Assembly: GCF_004784475.1 (NCBI RefSeq)
Contig: NZ_SRRT01000008.1
Coordinates: 124,001-188,000 of the forward strand
Length of the DNA stretch: 64,000 nt
Direction of reading: 5' to 3'
Source of the DNA: Streptomyces bauhiniae
GTDB taxonomy: Bacteria > Actinomycetota > Actinomycetes > Streptomycetales > Streptomycetaceae
Below the pieces are notes generated by a model that saw only the letters and a list, made by a program, of their open reading frames with translations, searched no databases and was not told the origin of the DNA. The first letter of the stretch is position 1; each line of letters opens with the position of its first letter. The position numbers were made by a program, and so were the translations under genes. Positions 1 through 8,567 of the stretch are shown piece by piece.

Positions 1-1179
1 GTCGCCGGAGAGCATGCTGCCGCCGGACTGCTTGGTCTCGGTGACGGCGGTGTCGAGGATGTTGGTGCCGGCCTTGAGCGTCTTGAGGAAGGCGTTCTCC
101 TCGGCGACGGCGACCTTCTCGATGCGCTCGCGGTCGGTGATCAGCTCGGGGTACTGCTGGCCCATCATGGCGATCACGACGTCGATCAGCGGCTTGACGA
201 CCGGTCCGTCGGCGCCCAGCAGGCGCATGTTGCGGATGGCGCGGCGCATGATGCGGCGCAGCACGTAGCCGCGGCCCTCGTTGCCGGGGGTGACGCCGTC
301 GCCGATCAGCATGACGGCGGTGCGCATGTGGTCGGTGACCACGCGCAGCGAGACGTCCGACGCCTGGGCGTCGCCGTAGGCCACGCCGGTCAGCTCGGTG
401 GCCTTCTCGATGACGGCCATGGAGGTGTCGATCTCGTACATGTTCTGCACGCCCTGCAGAATCATGGCGAGGCGCTCCAGGCCGAGGCCCGTGTCGATGT
501 TCTGGCTCGGCAGGTCCCCGAGGATCTCGAAGTCGTCCTTGCCGATGCCCTCGCCCCGCTCGTACTGCATGAAGACGAGGTTCCAGATCTCGACGTACCG
601 CTCGTCGTTGACGGCGGGGCCGCCCTCGACGCCGAACTCGGGGCCGCGGTCGTAGTTGATCTCGGAGCAGGGGCCGCAGGGGCCGGGGACGCCCATGGAC
701 CAGTAGTTGTCCTTCATGCCCAGGCGCTGGATGCGCTCCTTGGGCACGCCCACGACGTCGTGCCAGATGCGCTCGGCCTCGTCGTCGTCCTTGTAGACGG
801 TGATCCACAGGCGCTCGGGGTCGAGGCCGTAACCGCCCTTGTCCTGGGGGCTGGTGAGCAGCTCCCAGGCGAACTTGATGGCGCCTTCCTTGAAGTAGTC
901 GCCGAAGGAGAAGTTGCCGCACATCTGGAAGAAGGTGCCGTGGCGGGTGGTCTTGCCGACCTCTTCGATGTCGGGCGTGCGCACGCACTTCTGCACGCTG
1001 GTGGCGCGCTGGAAGGGCGGCTTGACCTCACCCAGGAAGTAGGGCTTGAAGGGCACCATGCCGGCCGGGACGAGGAGCAGAGTCGGGTCGTCCGCGATGA
1101 GCGACGCCGAAGGGACGACGGTGTGCCCGCGCTCCTCGAAGAAGCTCAGCCAGCGGCGGCGAATCTCGGCCGACTCCAT
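1..1179 (-). CDS. alaS: Alanyl-tRNA synthetase, N-terminal part (cut by window edge)
   Basis: Class II synthetase that charges tRNA-Ala in the cytoplasm. Only the first 393 residues lie in the window, less than half of the usual length of nearly 900; the gene continues past base 1. The protein begins MESAEIRRRWLSFFEERGHT. The catalytic core is visible: RHGTFFQM at residues 79-86 (class II motif 2 region) and GPCGPCSEI at 166-174. The ATG at 1179 shares one base with the stop codon of the gene before it (TGATG), so translation is probably coupled. It is the last visible gene of a minus-strand run with two small membrane-protein genes. The editing and C-terminal domains cannot be judged here. 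Confidence 0.97.
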   Translation of the reverse strand, partial: MESAEIRRRWLSFFEERGHTVVPSASLIADDPTLLLVPAGMVPFKPYFLGEVKPPFQRATSVQKCVRTPDIEEVGKTTRHGTFFQMCGNFSFGDYFKEGAIKFAWELLTSPQDKGGYGLDPERLWITVYKDDDEAERIWHDVVGVPKERIQRLGMKDNYWSMGVPGPCGPCSEINYDRGPEFGVEGGPAVNDERYVEIWNLVFMQYERGEGIGKDDFEILGDLPSQNIDTGLGLERLAMILQGVQNMYEIDTSMAVIEKATELTGVAYGDAQASDVSLRVVTDHMRTAVMLIGDGVTPGNEGRGYVLRRIMRRAIRNMRLLGADGPVVKPLIDVVIAMMGQQYPELITDRERIEKVAVAEENAFLKTLKAGTNILDTAVTETKQSGGSMLSGD

Positions 1180-1526
1180 CAGTGGTCCTCATTCCGGTTG
1201 TACGAGTACGTCGTGTTCTCGATGTACTTCACTGTGCTGCTGTTGTTCTCGATGGCGGTGATCCGCCGGGGCTCCGGCAGGGCGGGGCTCTCGTGGATGC
1301 CGAGCGCCTCCTCCAGCTCCGCCTCGCGCTGGACCATGTTGTCGCGGACGTCGAGTGCGAAGCCGACCGCCGCGTCCTTGAGCCGGTGCCCGGTCTCCAG
1401 TGCCTTGTTGGCCGCGGTGACGGCGAGGCTCTCGGGAGTGAGCTGCTTCAGCTTGCGGTTGACCTTGGTGGTGGCCCACACACCGGCGGCGACGCCGGTG
1501 CCGAACCAGAACGTACGGCGGAACAT
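1179..1526 (-). CDS. Small conserved actinobacterial protein (probably DUF6167)
   Basis: 115-residue protein of unknown function. It starts MFRRTFWFGTGVAAGVWATT, so an N-terminal hydrophobic stretch (about residues 6-20) suggests a membrane anchor. A basic and then helical, charged region follows (about residues 22-90) and the C-terminus is polar and Asn/Thr-rich. It lies 8 bases after the DUF948 gene and its stop overlaps the alaS start by one base. The three-gene order DUF948, this gene, alaS is a familiar streptomycete arrangement. The family name is from memory; the function is not known to me. Confidence 0.8.
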   Translation of the reverse strand: MFRRTFWFGTGVAAGVWATTKVNRKLKQLTPESLAVTAANKALETGHRLKDAAVGFALDVRDNMVQREAELEEALGIHESPALPEPRRITAIENNSSTVKYIENTTYSYNRNEDH

Positions 1527-1534
1527 CGCGGTCC

Positions 1535-1969
1535 TCAGTCCTTCTTTCGCTTGCCCCGCCGTGCGGCCGGGACCGTCCGGCCCACGATCACCGTTCGGCG
1601 CGGCGTCTTCGCGGGCTTGGCCTCGTCGCGGCCGCCGAGCGCGCGGCGGACGCCGTAGCCGAAGGCGGCGACCTTGACCAGGGGGCCGCCGAAGGTGGAG
1701 GCGACGGTGGAGGAGAGCGCGGAGGCGTTCGACGTCACCTCCTGCACGTCGGAGGCGATGGCGTCGACGCGCTCGATCTGGGTCTGCGCCGAGCGCACCG
1801 CCGTGGACGCGTCCGCCAGCAGCGGGACGGCCTGGTCGGTCACGTCCGCCACGAGCTTGGTGGTCGCCTTGAGCGTCTGGGCCAGCCTCGCCAGCGCTAC
1901 GGCGAGGAAGGAGACCAGGATCGCCCAGAAGACGGCCACCAGAATCCCGGCAACCTCTCCACCGGACAC
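1535..1969 (-). CDS. DUF948 family membrane-anchored protein
   Basis: 144-residue protein starting MSGGEVAGILVAVFWAILVS, with one N-terminal transmembrane helix (about residues 5-27). A long amphipathic helical region with many Ala, Thr, Val and Asp residues follows (about 30-95), typical of DUF948 proteins, and the tail is basic, ending RRGKRKKD. An in-frame GTG nine bases upstream (1978) is an alternative start; a GGGAG sits just 3 bases before it and 12 before the chosen one, so neither spacing is ideal. First gene of the run leading into alaS. Function unknown; a cell-envelope scaffold role is only a guess. Confidence 0.8.
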   Translation of the reverse strand: MSGGEVAGILVAVFWAILVSFLAVALARLAQTLKATTKLVADVTDQAVPLLADASTAVRSAQTQIERVDAIASDVQEVTSNASALSSTVASTFGGPLVKVAAFGYGVRRALGGRDEAKPAKTPRRTVIVGRTVPAARRGKRKKD

Positions 1970-2159
1970 TGTGCGCACCAGCTCCCTGAAACGTGCTTGA
2001 GCATCGATAAAAGTCGTGCACCGAGCCTATCGCGCCACCGGCGGGGCTCCGTACCGGATTACCGGGCGCCGGCGGGGGCGCCGGAAACGCGCGAGCCCGC
2101 CGTCCCGCCCGCGAAAGAGCGGGGGGACGACGGGCCGTGGTGCTGCGCCGGGGCTGGGA

Positions 2160-2774
2160 TCAGCGGGCGTAGTACTCGACGACGAGCTGCTCGTCGCAGA
2201 TCACCGGGATCTCCTTGCGGTTCGGCTCACGGTCCAGGCGGAACGCCAGGGCCTTGAGGTTCACCTGGAGGTAACGCGGGGTCTCACCGTCGGCGGCGAA
2301 GCCACCCTCACGCGCGACCTGGAAGAGCGTCTTGTCCTTGGAGCGGTCGCGGACCTGCACGACGTCGTCCGGACGGACACGGAAGGACGGCTTGTCGACC
2401 TTCTGGCCGTTGACCTGGATGTGGCCGTGGACGACCATCTGGCGGGCCTGGTAGATCGTGCGGGCGATGCCCGAACGCAGGACCAGCGCGTCGAGGCGGC
2501 GCTCGAGCTCGATGATCAGGGCCTCACCGGTCTTGCCCTGGACCTTGGAGGCACGCTCGTAGGCGCGGACGAGCTGGCGCTCGGACACGTCGTACTGCGC
2601 GCGCAGACGCTGCTTCTCGAGCAGACGGACCTTGTAGTCCGAGTTCTGCTTGCGGCCGCGGCCGTGCTCGCCCGGCGGGTAGGGGCGGGCCTCGAAGTAC
2701 TTGACGGCCTTCGGGGTCAGCGCGATGCCGAGGGCACGCGACTTCTTGACCTTGGGGCGGGACTGGTTCGCCAT
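2160..2774 (-). CDS. rpsD: 30S ribosomal protein S4
   Basis: 204 residues starting MANQSRPKVKKSRALGIALT and ending VVEYYAR. It binds 16S rRNA early in 30S assembly. The S4 RNA-binding fold is clear in the middle (about residues 93-155, with RRLDALVLRSGIARTIYQAR). The start is supported by GAGGT about ten bases upstream. As in other Streptomyces it stands alone near alaS rather than in the large ribosomal-protein cluster. A 345-base gene-free leader lies upstream, so its own promoter and possibly autoregulation are expected, but I could not define a regulatory structure. Confidence 0.97.
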   Translation of the reverse strand: MANQSRPKVKKSRALGIALTPKAVKYFEARPYPPGEHGRGRKQNSDYKVRLLEKQRLRAQYDVSERQLVRAYERASKVQGKTGEALIIELERRLDALVLRSGIARTIYQARQMVVHGHIQVNGQKVDKPSFRVRPDDVVQVRDRSKDKTLFQVAREGGFAADGETPRYLQVNLKALAFRLDREPNRKEIPVICDEQLVVEYYAR

Positions 2775-3119
2775 GGAACCGACACCTCGTGTTTCTTATG
2801 CGAATACGGCTTCACCAGGGTTAGGGGAGGTCGCATCCGCAGCCGGGGAGACCCTGCCTGTCCTTACCGGACGGGCCGGGCAGCCGTTCCCCGAACTGGG
2901 CACATACGTGCAGCACGCGAGTGGCCCACCGACCGGTCCCGGCGCTCGGCCGGAGGGTGGTGGGCTGCCCGCGACACCTTCGACGGTGCGCGACGCTCCT
3001 GGAGAACCCCGCCCCGAGGGGCCGGACTCTCCGGCTGGATGTCCCGCTCTGGTGAGCCGTTCCCCCTTGTCGGGGGCCCGGACACGGGACTCAGCACTTC
3101 GAGGCAGTCTACAGGGCGC
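2775..3119. other. Gene-free interval upstream of rpsD
   Basis: 345 bases between the end of rarA and the start of rpsD, both on the minus strand. I see no convincing coding sequence on either strand. A purine-rich ribosome-binding site for rpsD lies at its left end and a TAGACT -10-like hexamer on the minus strand at about 3109-3114. Several GC-rich inverted repeats are present but none is clearly a terminator or a known leader. Confidence 0.5.
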
Positions 3120-4475
3120 TCAGGACCGCTTTCGACCCAGGTGCTTCCTGGTCCATTCGACCGCGTCCGCGTACCGCGCCTCGGCGCCGTGCCGGGTCGG
3201 GGTGTAGTACTCGCGGTCCTTGAGGGCGTCCGGGGCGTACTGCTGGGCGGCGATGCCGTCGGCCTGGTTGTGCGGGTAGACGTAGCCCTTGGCGTGGCCC
3301 AGCTTCTTGGCGCCCTGGTAGTGCCCGTCCCGCAGGTGGGCCGGGACCGGGCCCGCGAGGCCCTTGCGCACGTCGGCCAGGGCCTCGCCGATCGCGGTGG
3401 TCGCGGAATTGGACTTGGGGGCCAGCGCGAGCGCGATGGTGGCGTGGCTGAGGGTGAGCGAAGCCTCGGGGAAGCCGATCATCGCGACGGCCTGCGCGGC
3501 CGCGACGGCTATCGGCAGCGCGTTGGGGTCGGCGACACCGATGTCCTCGCTGGCGGAGATCATCAGGCGCCGGGCGATGAAGCGGGGGTCCTCGCCGGCC
3601 TCGATCATCCGGGCCAGGTAGTGCAGGGCCGCATCCACGTCCGAGCCCCGGATGGACTTGATCAGGGCGCTGGCCACGTCGTAGTGCTGGTCGCCGTCGC
3701 GGTCGTACTTCACCGCCGCGCGGTCGGCGGTCTCCTCCAGCGTGGTCAGGGTGATCTCGCCCTCACCCTTGTCGAGAGAGGCGCCGGCGGCGGCCTCCAG
3801 CACGGTGAGGGCGCGGCGGGCGTCGCCGCCGGCCACCCGCAGGATGTGCTCCTCGGACTCCTCGGGGAGGGTGAGCGTCCCGCCCAGGCCCCGCTCGTCG
3901 GCCAGGGCGCGGCGCACGAGGTCGCGTACGTCGTCGTCGGTGAGCGGTTCGAGGGTCAGAAGCAGGGAGCGGGAGAGCAGCGGGGAGTTGACCGAGAAGT
4001 GCGGGTTCTCCGTGGTGGCCGCGATCAGGGTGACCCAGCGGTTCTCCACGGCCGGGAGCAGGGAGTCCTGCTGGGCCTTGCTGAAGCGGTGGATCTCGTC
4101 CAGGAAGAGGACGGTCTCCTTGCCGAAGCCGCCGGTGGCGCGGCGGGCGCCGTCGATGACCGCGCGGACCTCCTTGACGCCGGCGCTGATGGCGCTCAGC
4201 TCCACGAAGCGCTGGTCGGTGGCGCGGGAGACGACATGGGCGAGGGTGGTCTTGCCGGTGCCGGGCGGGCCCCAGAGGATCACCGAGGAGGGTCCGGCGG
4301 GACCCCGGCCGCCCTCGCCGACCAGTCTGCGCAGCGGCGAGCCGGGCTTGAGCAGATGGCGCTGGCCCACCACCTCGTCCAGGGTGCGCGGGCGCATGCG
4401 CGCCGCCAGGGGACTGCCCGCGGGCTCCTTCTCCTGGCGTTCTTCGGCTGCGGCGGTGAACAGGTCGGCTTCCAC
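3120..4475 (-). CDS. rarA: Replication-associated recombination protein A (AAA+ ATPase)
   Basis: 451-residue AAA+ ATPase of the RarA/MgsA/WHIP family, which acts at stalled replication forks. Walker A GPPGTGKT is at residues 69-76 and Walker B VLFLDEIHRF at about 122-131. The sensor region ATTENPHFSVNSPLLSR follows, then the C-terminal helical domain with the family signature YDVASALIKSIRGSDVDAAL. A GTG start is used (4473-4475). Length is normal for the family. It lies between rpsD and the VKOR-like gene on the same strand, with short gaps. RuvB in this window is a separate, shorter protein. Confidence 0.95.
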   Translation of the reverse strand: MEADLFTAAAEERQEKEPAGSPLAARMRPRTLDEVVGQRHLLKPGSPLRRLVGEGGRGPAGPSSVILWGPPGTGKTTLAHVVSRATDQRFVELSAISAGVKEVRAVIDGARRATGGFGKETVLFLDEIHRFSKAQQDSLLPAVENRWVTLIAATTENPHFSVNSPLLSRSLLLTLEPLTDDDVRDLVRRALADERGLGGTLTLPEESEEHILRVAGGDARRALTVLEAAAGASLDKGEGEITLTTLEETADRAAVKYDRDGDQHYDVASALIKSIRGSDVDAALHYLARMIEAGEDPRFIARRLMISASEDIGVADPNALPIAVAAAQAVAMIGFPEASLTLSHATIALALAPKSNSATTAIGEALADVRKGLAGPVPAHLRDGHYQGAKKLGHAKGYVYPHNQADGIAAQQYAPDALKDREYYTPTRHGAEARYADAVEWTRKHLGRKRS

Positions 4476-4536
4476 ACCGAAAACCCTAAATCACGCCACT
4501 GACAACGGCCCCGGACACCGGTTGAGGCACGGCCGG

Positions 4537-5193
4537 TCAGCTCGTCCAGAAGCTCCACCAGCGGGTCAGGATCAGCATGCCGATGATCCCGATGTGCAGC
4601 ACGGGCAGGACCCAGGTGAACTCGCCGAAGAAGGAGCGCAGCGGGCGCGGGGCGGGCAGGAAGCCCTGGCGCACGTTGAAGGAGGTGAGGTACCAGAACA
4701 TGATGATCGTGGCGACCCAGGCCAGCGAGCACCACAGGCACAGGGCGTTGATCCGGTACAGGGACTGGAACTGGAGCCAGGTGCAGAAGCCGACGCCGAA
4801 CAGCGTGCCGGCGTTGAAGGTCAGCCAGTACCAGCGGGGGAAGCGGGCGCGGGCGAGCAGGCTCACCCCGACGCAGATCACGATGCCGTAGGCGACCAGG
4901 CCCAGCATGGGGTTGGGGAAGCCGAAGGCGGCGGCCTGCTTGCTCTCCATGACGCTGCCGCAGGAGACCACGGGGTTGAGACTGCAGCCGGGGACGAAGG
5001 TCTTCCCCTCGACCTTGGCTTCGAGCAGCTTGAACTTGTCGAGCGTGATGACCCAGGCGGCGAGCAGTCCGGCCGCGCCAGTGATCACCAGCATCAGGGC
5101 GAAGGCGCGGCTGCCGCCCTCGACGCGGGCCGTGCCGTGAGCACGTTCGGGCCCGGACTGGGTGGAGACGTCGTTGACTGTCGTCTTGCTCAT
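4537..5193 (-). CDS. Vitamin K epoxide reductase family membrane protein
   Basis: 218-residue polytopic membrane protein starting MSKTTVNDVSTQSG. Bacterial VKOR homologues re-oxidise DsbA-type proteins using quinones, so it probably supports disulfide formation outside the membrane. Visible redox residues are the loop cysteines C70 and C78 and the membrane CLWC motif at 152-155; about four to five transmembrane helices start at residue 31. An ATG 17 codons upstream is possible but has no ribosome-binding site. The DsbA-like gene at 39120-39644 has no predicted export signal, so the two are not obviously partners. Confidence 0.88.
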   Translation of the reverse strand: MSKTTVNDVSTQSGPERAHGTARVEGGSRAFALMLVITGAAGLLAAWVITLDKFKLLEAKVEGKTFVPGCSLNPVVSCGSVMESKQAAAFGFPNPMLGLVAYGIVICVGVSLLARARFPRWYWLTFNAGTLFGVGFCTWLQFQSLYRINALCLWCSLAWVATIIMFWYLTSFNVRQGFLPAPRPLRSFFGEFTWVLPVLHIGIIGMLILTRWWSFWTS

Positions 5194-5360
5194 CACGCCG
5201 ATTCCGTCACTCGCTAGATCGGACCTGCTTCGGGCATCGGTCATTGTGCCGCACAGGCGCCCTGGCGCACCGTTCGCTGTGCATAAGTTCGAGGCGGGCG
5301 GGGCACGCTCCCTCTATTTTCGGCCGGTTCGGACCGTACGGCAGCACAGGCGATCGAACG

Positions 5361-5396
5361 GTGACGGGCCGGACGGCTGTCCGTCCGGCCCGTCAC
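5361..5396 (-). terminator. Terminator downstream of hisS
   Basis: Perfect 16-base inverted repeat with a 4-base loop (arms 5361-5376 and 5381-5396), 18 bases past the hisS stop codon. It has no T-run, as is usual in Streptomyces. Confidence 0.85.
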
Positions 5397-5413
5397 CTGT
5401 TCACGACCGAGGG

Positions 5414-6673
5414 TCAGAGCCGGGACTCCAGCTCCGCGACGACCTCGTTCAGGCCGACCGCGGTCTGCTCGCCGGACTCCATGTCCTTGACCTGCACCAG
5501 GCCCTCGGCGAGGTCGCGCTCGCCGAGCACCAGCGCGTAGCGGGCGCCGGAGCGGTTGGCGGCCTTCATCGCGGCCTTCAGGCCCTTGCCGCCGTAGGAG
5601 AAGTCGGCCGCGACGCCGACCTTGCGCAACTCGGTGACCTTGGCGAACAGCACCCGCCGGGCCTCCTCGCCGAGCGGCACGGCGAAGACGCTGGTGGTGG
5701 ACGGCAGGTCCAGTTCCACGCCCTCGGCCTCCAGGGCGAGGACGGTGCGGTCCACGCCGAGCGCCCAGCCGACCGAGGGCAGCGCGGGGCCGCCGATCAT
5801 CTCGGAGAGGCCGTCGTACCGGCCGCCGCCGCCGACGGCGGACTGGGAGCCGAGGCCGTCGTGGACGAACTCGAAGGTGGTGCGGGTGTAGTAGTCCAGG
5901 CCCCGGACCAGCTTGGGGTCGTCCTCGAAGGCGACGCCGGCGGCGGTGATCAGCTCGCGGACCTCCTCGTGGTACGCCTTGCAGGCGTCGCACAGGTAGT
6001 CGCGCAGCAGGGGGGCGCCGGTGAGCTGCTTCTGCACCGACTCGCGCTTGTCGTCCAGGACGCGCAGCGGGTTGATCTCGGCGCGGCGCAGGGTGTCCTC
6101 GTCGAGGTCGAGTCCGCGCAGGAAGTCCTGGAGCGCGGCCCGGTACACCGGACGGCACTCGGCGTCGCCCAGGCTGTTGAGCAGGATGCGGAACTCGCGC
6201 AGGCCCAGCGAGCGGTACGCCTGGTCGGCCAGGATGATCAGCTCGGCGTCCAGCGCGGGGTCCTCGGCACCGATCGCCTCGGCGCCGACCTGGGAGAAGT
6301 GGCGGTAACGGCCCTTCTGCGGGCGCTCGTAGCGGTAGTAGGAGCCGGAGTACCAGAGCTTGACCGGGAGGTTGCCCGCCTTGTGCAGGCTGGCCTCCAG
6401 GGCGGCGCGGAGCACGGAGGCGGTGCCTTCGGGGCGCAGGGCGAGGCGGTCGCCGCCCTTGGTCTCGAAGGCGTACATCTCCTTGGTGACGATGTCGGTG
6501 GACTCACCGACACCGCGCGCGAACAGCTCGACGTTCTCGAAGCCCGGCGTCTCGATGTAGCCGTACCCGGAGTTGCGCAGCGGGGCGGCGATGGCCTCGC
6601 GGACGGCGAGGTACTGGGCGGACTGCGGCGGGATCAGGTCGTACGTGCCCTTGGGGGCCTTGAAGGTGCTCAC
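5414..6673 (-). CDS. hisS: Histidyl-tRNA synthetase
   Basis: 419 residues, normal length, starting MSTFKAPKGTYDLIPPQSAQ. Class II synthetase that charges tRNA-His. Visible motifs are motif 2 with RYERPQKGRYRHFSQVGAE, the histidine-specific LVRGLDYYTRTTFEF, the glycine-rich GGGGRYDGL, and motif 3 with SVGWALGVDRTVLALE. The C-terminal anticodon-binding domain ends LNEVVAELESRL. It lies 13 bases downstream of the MBL-fold hydrolase gene, a pairing also found in M. tuberculosis. A strong hairpin terminator follows the stop. Confidence 0.97.
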   Translation of the reverse strand: MSTFKAPKGTYDLIPPQSAQYLAVREAIAAPLRNSGYGYIETPGFENVELFARGVGESTDIVTKEMYAFETKGGDRLALRPEGTASVLRAALEASLHKAGNLPVKLWYSGSYYRYERPQKGRYRHFSQVGAEAIGAEDPALDAELIILADQAYRSLGLREFRILLNSLGDAECRPVYRAALQDFLRGLDLDEDTLRRAEINPLRVLDDKRESVQKQLTGAPLLRDYLCDACKAYHEEVRELITAAGVAFEDDPKLVRGLDYYTRTTFEFVHDGLGSQSAVGGGGRYDGLSEMIGGPALPSVGWALGVDRTVLALEAEGVELDLPSTTSVFAVPLGEEARRVLFAKVTELRKVGVAADFSYGGKGLKAAMKAANRSGARYALVLGERDLAEGLVQVKDMESGEQTAVGLNEVVAELESRL

Positions 6674-6686
6674 GGAAGTTCTCTCG

Positions 6687-7394
6687 TCACATTCCTCGTC
6701 GGGGAGCCGGGTCGGTTCCCTGGCCGGCGGCCACCTGCCGCAGATAGGGGTTGGTGGCGCGTTCCTGGCCGATGGTGGTCTGGGGGCCGTGGCCGGACAG
6801 GACCACGGTGGAGTCGTCGAGCGGCAGGCACACGCGTGCCAGCGACCCGAGCATGTCCTCCATCGATCCGCCCGGCAGGTCGGTGCGTCCCACGGAGCCG
6901 GCGAACAGCAGATCCCCGGAGAAGAAGACCGACGGGACGTCGGCGCTCTCGGGCATCCGGAAGGTCACCGACCCCTTGGTATGGCCCGGCGCGTGGGCGA
7001 CGGAGAACTCCATCCCGGCCAGGTCCAGCTTCGCCCCGTCGGTCAGCTCGCGGACGTCGTCCGGCTCCCCCACGGTCAGTTCGCCCATGAGCGGCATCCC
7101 GATGGACCGGCCGAGCGCCTTCTCGGGGTGCTTGAGCATGTACCGGTCGTCGGGATGAATCCACGCGGGCACGTCGTGCGCGCCGCACACGGGGACGACG
7201 GAGGCGACGTGGTCGATGTGGCCGTGGGTGAGGACGACGGCGGTCGGCTTGAGGCGATGCTTCTTCAGCGCTTCCTCGACGCCGGGGGCGGCCTGATGGC
7301 CGGGGTCGATGATCACGCACTCCTCACCGGCGGCGGGGGCGACGAGATAACAGTTCGTCCCCCAGGCCCCGGCGGGGAACCCGGCAATGAGCAC
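6687..7394 (-). CDS. Metallo-beta-lactamase-fold hydrolase (glyoxalase II-like)
   Basis: 235-residue cytoplasmic protein starting with GTG (MLIAGFPAGAWGTNCYLVAP) behind AAGGA. The metal-binding set of the fold is complete: THGHIDH at residues 56-62, GHT at 137-139, SGDLLF with D161, and SGHG with H202. Glyoxalase II and related thiolester hydrolases share these residues; the exact substrate is not shown by the sequence. It is directly upstream of hisS, the same order as the annotated glyoxalase II-like gene beside hisS in M. tuberculosis. It is divergent from the cyclophilin gene across 180 bases. Confidence 0.88.
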   Translation of the reverse strand: MLIAGFPAGAWGTNCYLVAPAAGEECVIIDPGHQAAPGVEEALKKHRLKPTAVVLTHGHIDHVASVVPVCGAHDVPAWIHPDDRYMLKHPEKALGRSIGMPLMGELTVGEPDDVRELTDGAKLDLAGMEFSVAHAPGHTKGSVTFRMPESADVPSVFFSGDLLFAGSVGRTDLPGGSMEDMLGSLARVCLPLDDSTVVLSGHGPQTTIGQERATNPYLRQVAAGQGTDPAPRRGM

Positions 7395-7574
7395 GATCGT
7401 CCTTCGTTGTGTCGGTACGGGAGGGCTCGCGCGGGGGCGGCCCGTGATCCCAGAGCCTACCGGCGCTGCCGATTCCTCAGCGAACCCATATACGGTACGG
7501 GGCTACACGCGCCTGTCGGATCACAGGACGCACACGTACCGGTCGGCATACGACACGCATGAGGGAGAAACCCG

Positions 7575-8399
7575 GTGGTCAGCCAGGAGCAGCGACGGCG
7601 TCAGCTCGCACGGGAGAAGTTCTTGCGGCAGCAGCAGCGGCGCACGGACTCGCGACGCAAGGCGCGCATGCGCAACTCGGTGATCGCGTCGGTGCTCGGC
7701 GTGATCGTGATCGGCAGCGTGGCGCTGTACACGACGGGCGTGATGAAGGACGACGGCGACAAGAAGGTGGACGCCGCCGGGTCCTCGCCGAGCGCGGCCG
7801 CGAGCCCCAGCAAGGCCCCGGACCCCTGCGAGAAGCCGGCCAAGGGCTCGGTGAAGAAGCAGTCGTGGAAGAAGGAGCCGGCGGTGTCGATCGACACGTC
7901 GGCCGACTACACGATGAAGCTGGCGACCACCTGCGGCGACATCGGCATCGCGCTGAAGGCGTCGGCGGCCCCGCACACGGTGAACTCCTTCTCCTACCTC
8001 GCGGACAAGGGCTTCTTCGACCACACCAAGTGCCACCGGCTGACCACGAACGGGATCTACGTCCTGCAGTGCGGCGACCCGACGGGCACCGGCACCGGCG
8101 GGCCGGGCTACACCATCCCGGACGAGAATCTGAAGGACAAGAGCCTCAAGAAGAACACCTACCCGGCGGGCACGGTGGCGATGGCCAACACCGGGCAGGC
8201 GCACACCGGCGGCAGCCAGTTCTTCCTGGTGTACAAGGACAGCCCGCTGCCGCCGTCGTACACCCCCTTCGGCACGATCGACAAGGCCGGGCTGAAGGTG
8301 CTTGACAAGATCGCCAAGGCGGGCGAGAACACCGGCCAGGGCGACGGCGCCCCGAACGCGACGGTCGTGATCGACAAGGCGACGGTCACGAAGTCCTGA
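7575..8399 (+). CDS. Membrane-anchored cyclophilin-type peptidyl-prolyl isomerase
   Basis: 274 residues. A basic N-terminus (RRRQLAREKFLRQQQRR) precedes one transmembrane helix at about residues 35-54, then a Ser/Pro/Lys-rich linker, then a cyclophilin domain from about 115 to the end. Active-site region motifs visible are CHRL, LQCGDPTGTGTGGPGY and MANTGQAHTGGSQFF. The catalytic domain probably lies outside the membrane and helps fold exported proteins. GTG start 7575 with GGGAG seven bases upstream. Its position beside relA on the opposite strand matches M. tuberculosis. Confidence 0.93.
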   Translation: MVSQEQRRRQLAREKFLRQQQRRTDSRRKARMRNSVIASVLGVIVIGSVALYTTGVMKDDGDKKVDAAGSSPSAAASPSKAPDPCEKPAKGSVKKQSWKKEPAVSIDTSADYTMKLATTCGDIGIALKASAAPHTVNSFSYLADKGFFDHTKCHRLTTNGIYVLQCGDPTGTGTGGPGYTIPDENLKDKSLKKNTYPAGTVAMANTGQAHTGGSQFFLVYKDSPLPPSYTPFGTIDKAGLKVLDKIAKAGENTGQGDGAPNATVVIDKATVTKS

Positions 8400-8414
8400 C
8401 CCCGCCGGGGCGTT

Positions 8415-8436
8415 CCGGCCCGCCCTCGCGGGCCGG
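8415..8436 (+). terminator. Hairpin after the cyclophilin gene
   Basis: Eight-base perfect arms (8415-8422 and 8429-8436) with a 6-base loop, 15 bases after the cyclophilin stop codon. Probable intrinsic terminator or 3-prime end stabiliser; there is no T-run. Confidence 0.6.
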
Positions 8437-8567
8437 TCGCCTGCGGAATTGGGTGCCGCCGGATGCGGACAGGCCACCCGCCGGTCGCCTATGTTGGCGA
8501 TGACGAAACTGTGGACGATGCCAGGGGGCCGGGAGGCTCCCCGCAGGCATCATGTGGAGGAGGCGCT

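Noticed and set aside
328..1677. 449-codon plus-strand frame
   Set aside because: Antisense shadow of alaS and its neighbours; the protein has His/Asp/Val-rich composition typical of reversed Streptomyces genes.
8440..8520. GGAAT-type SigR promoter upstream of the DUF349 gene
   Set aside because: GGAAT is present but no GTT lies at the required spacing.
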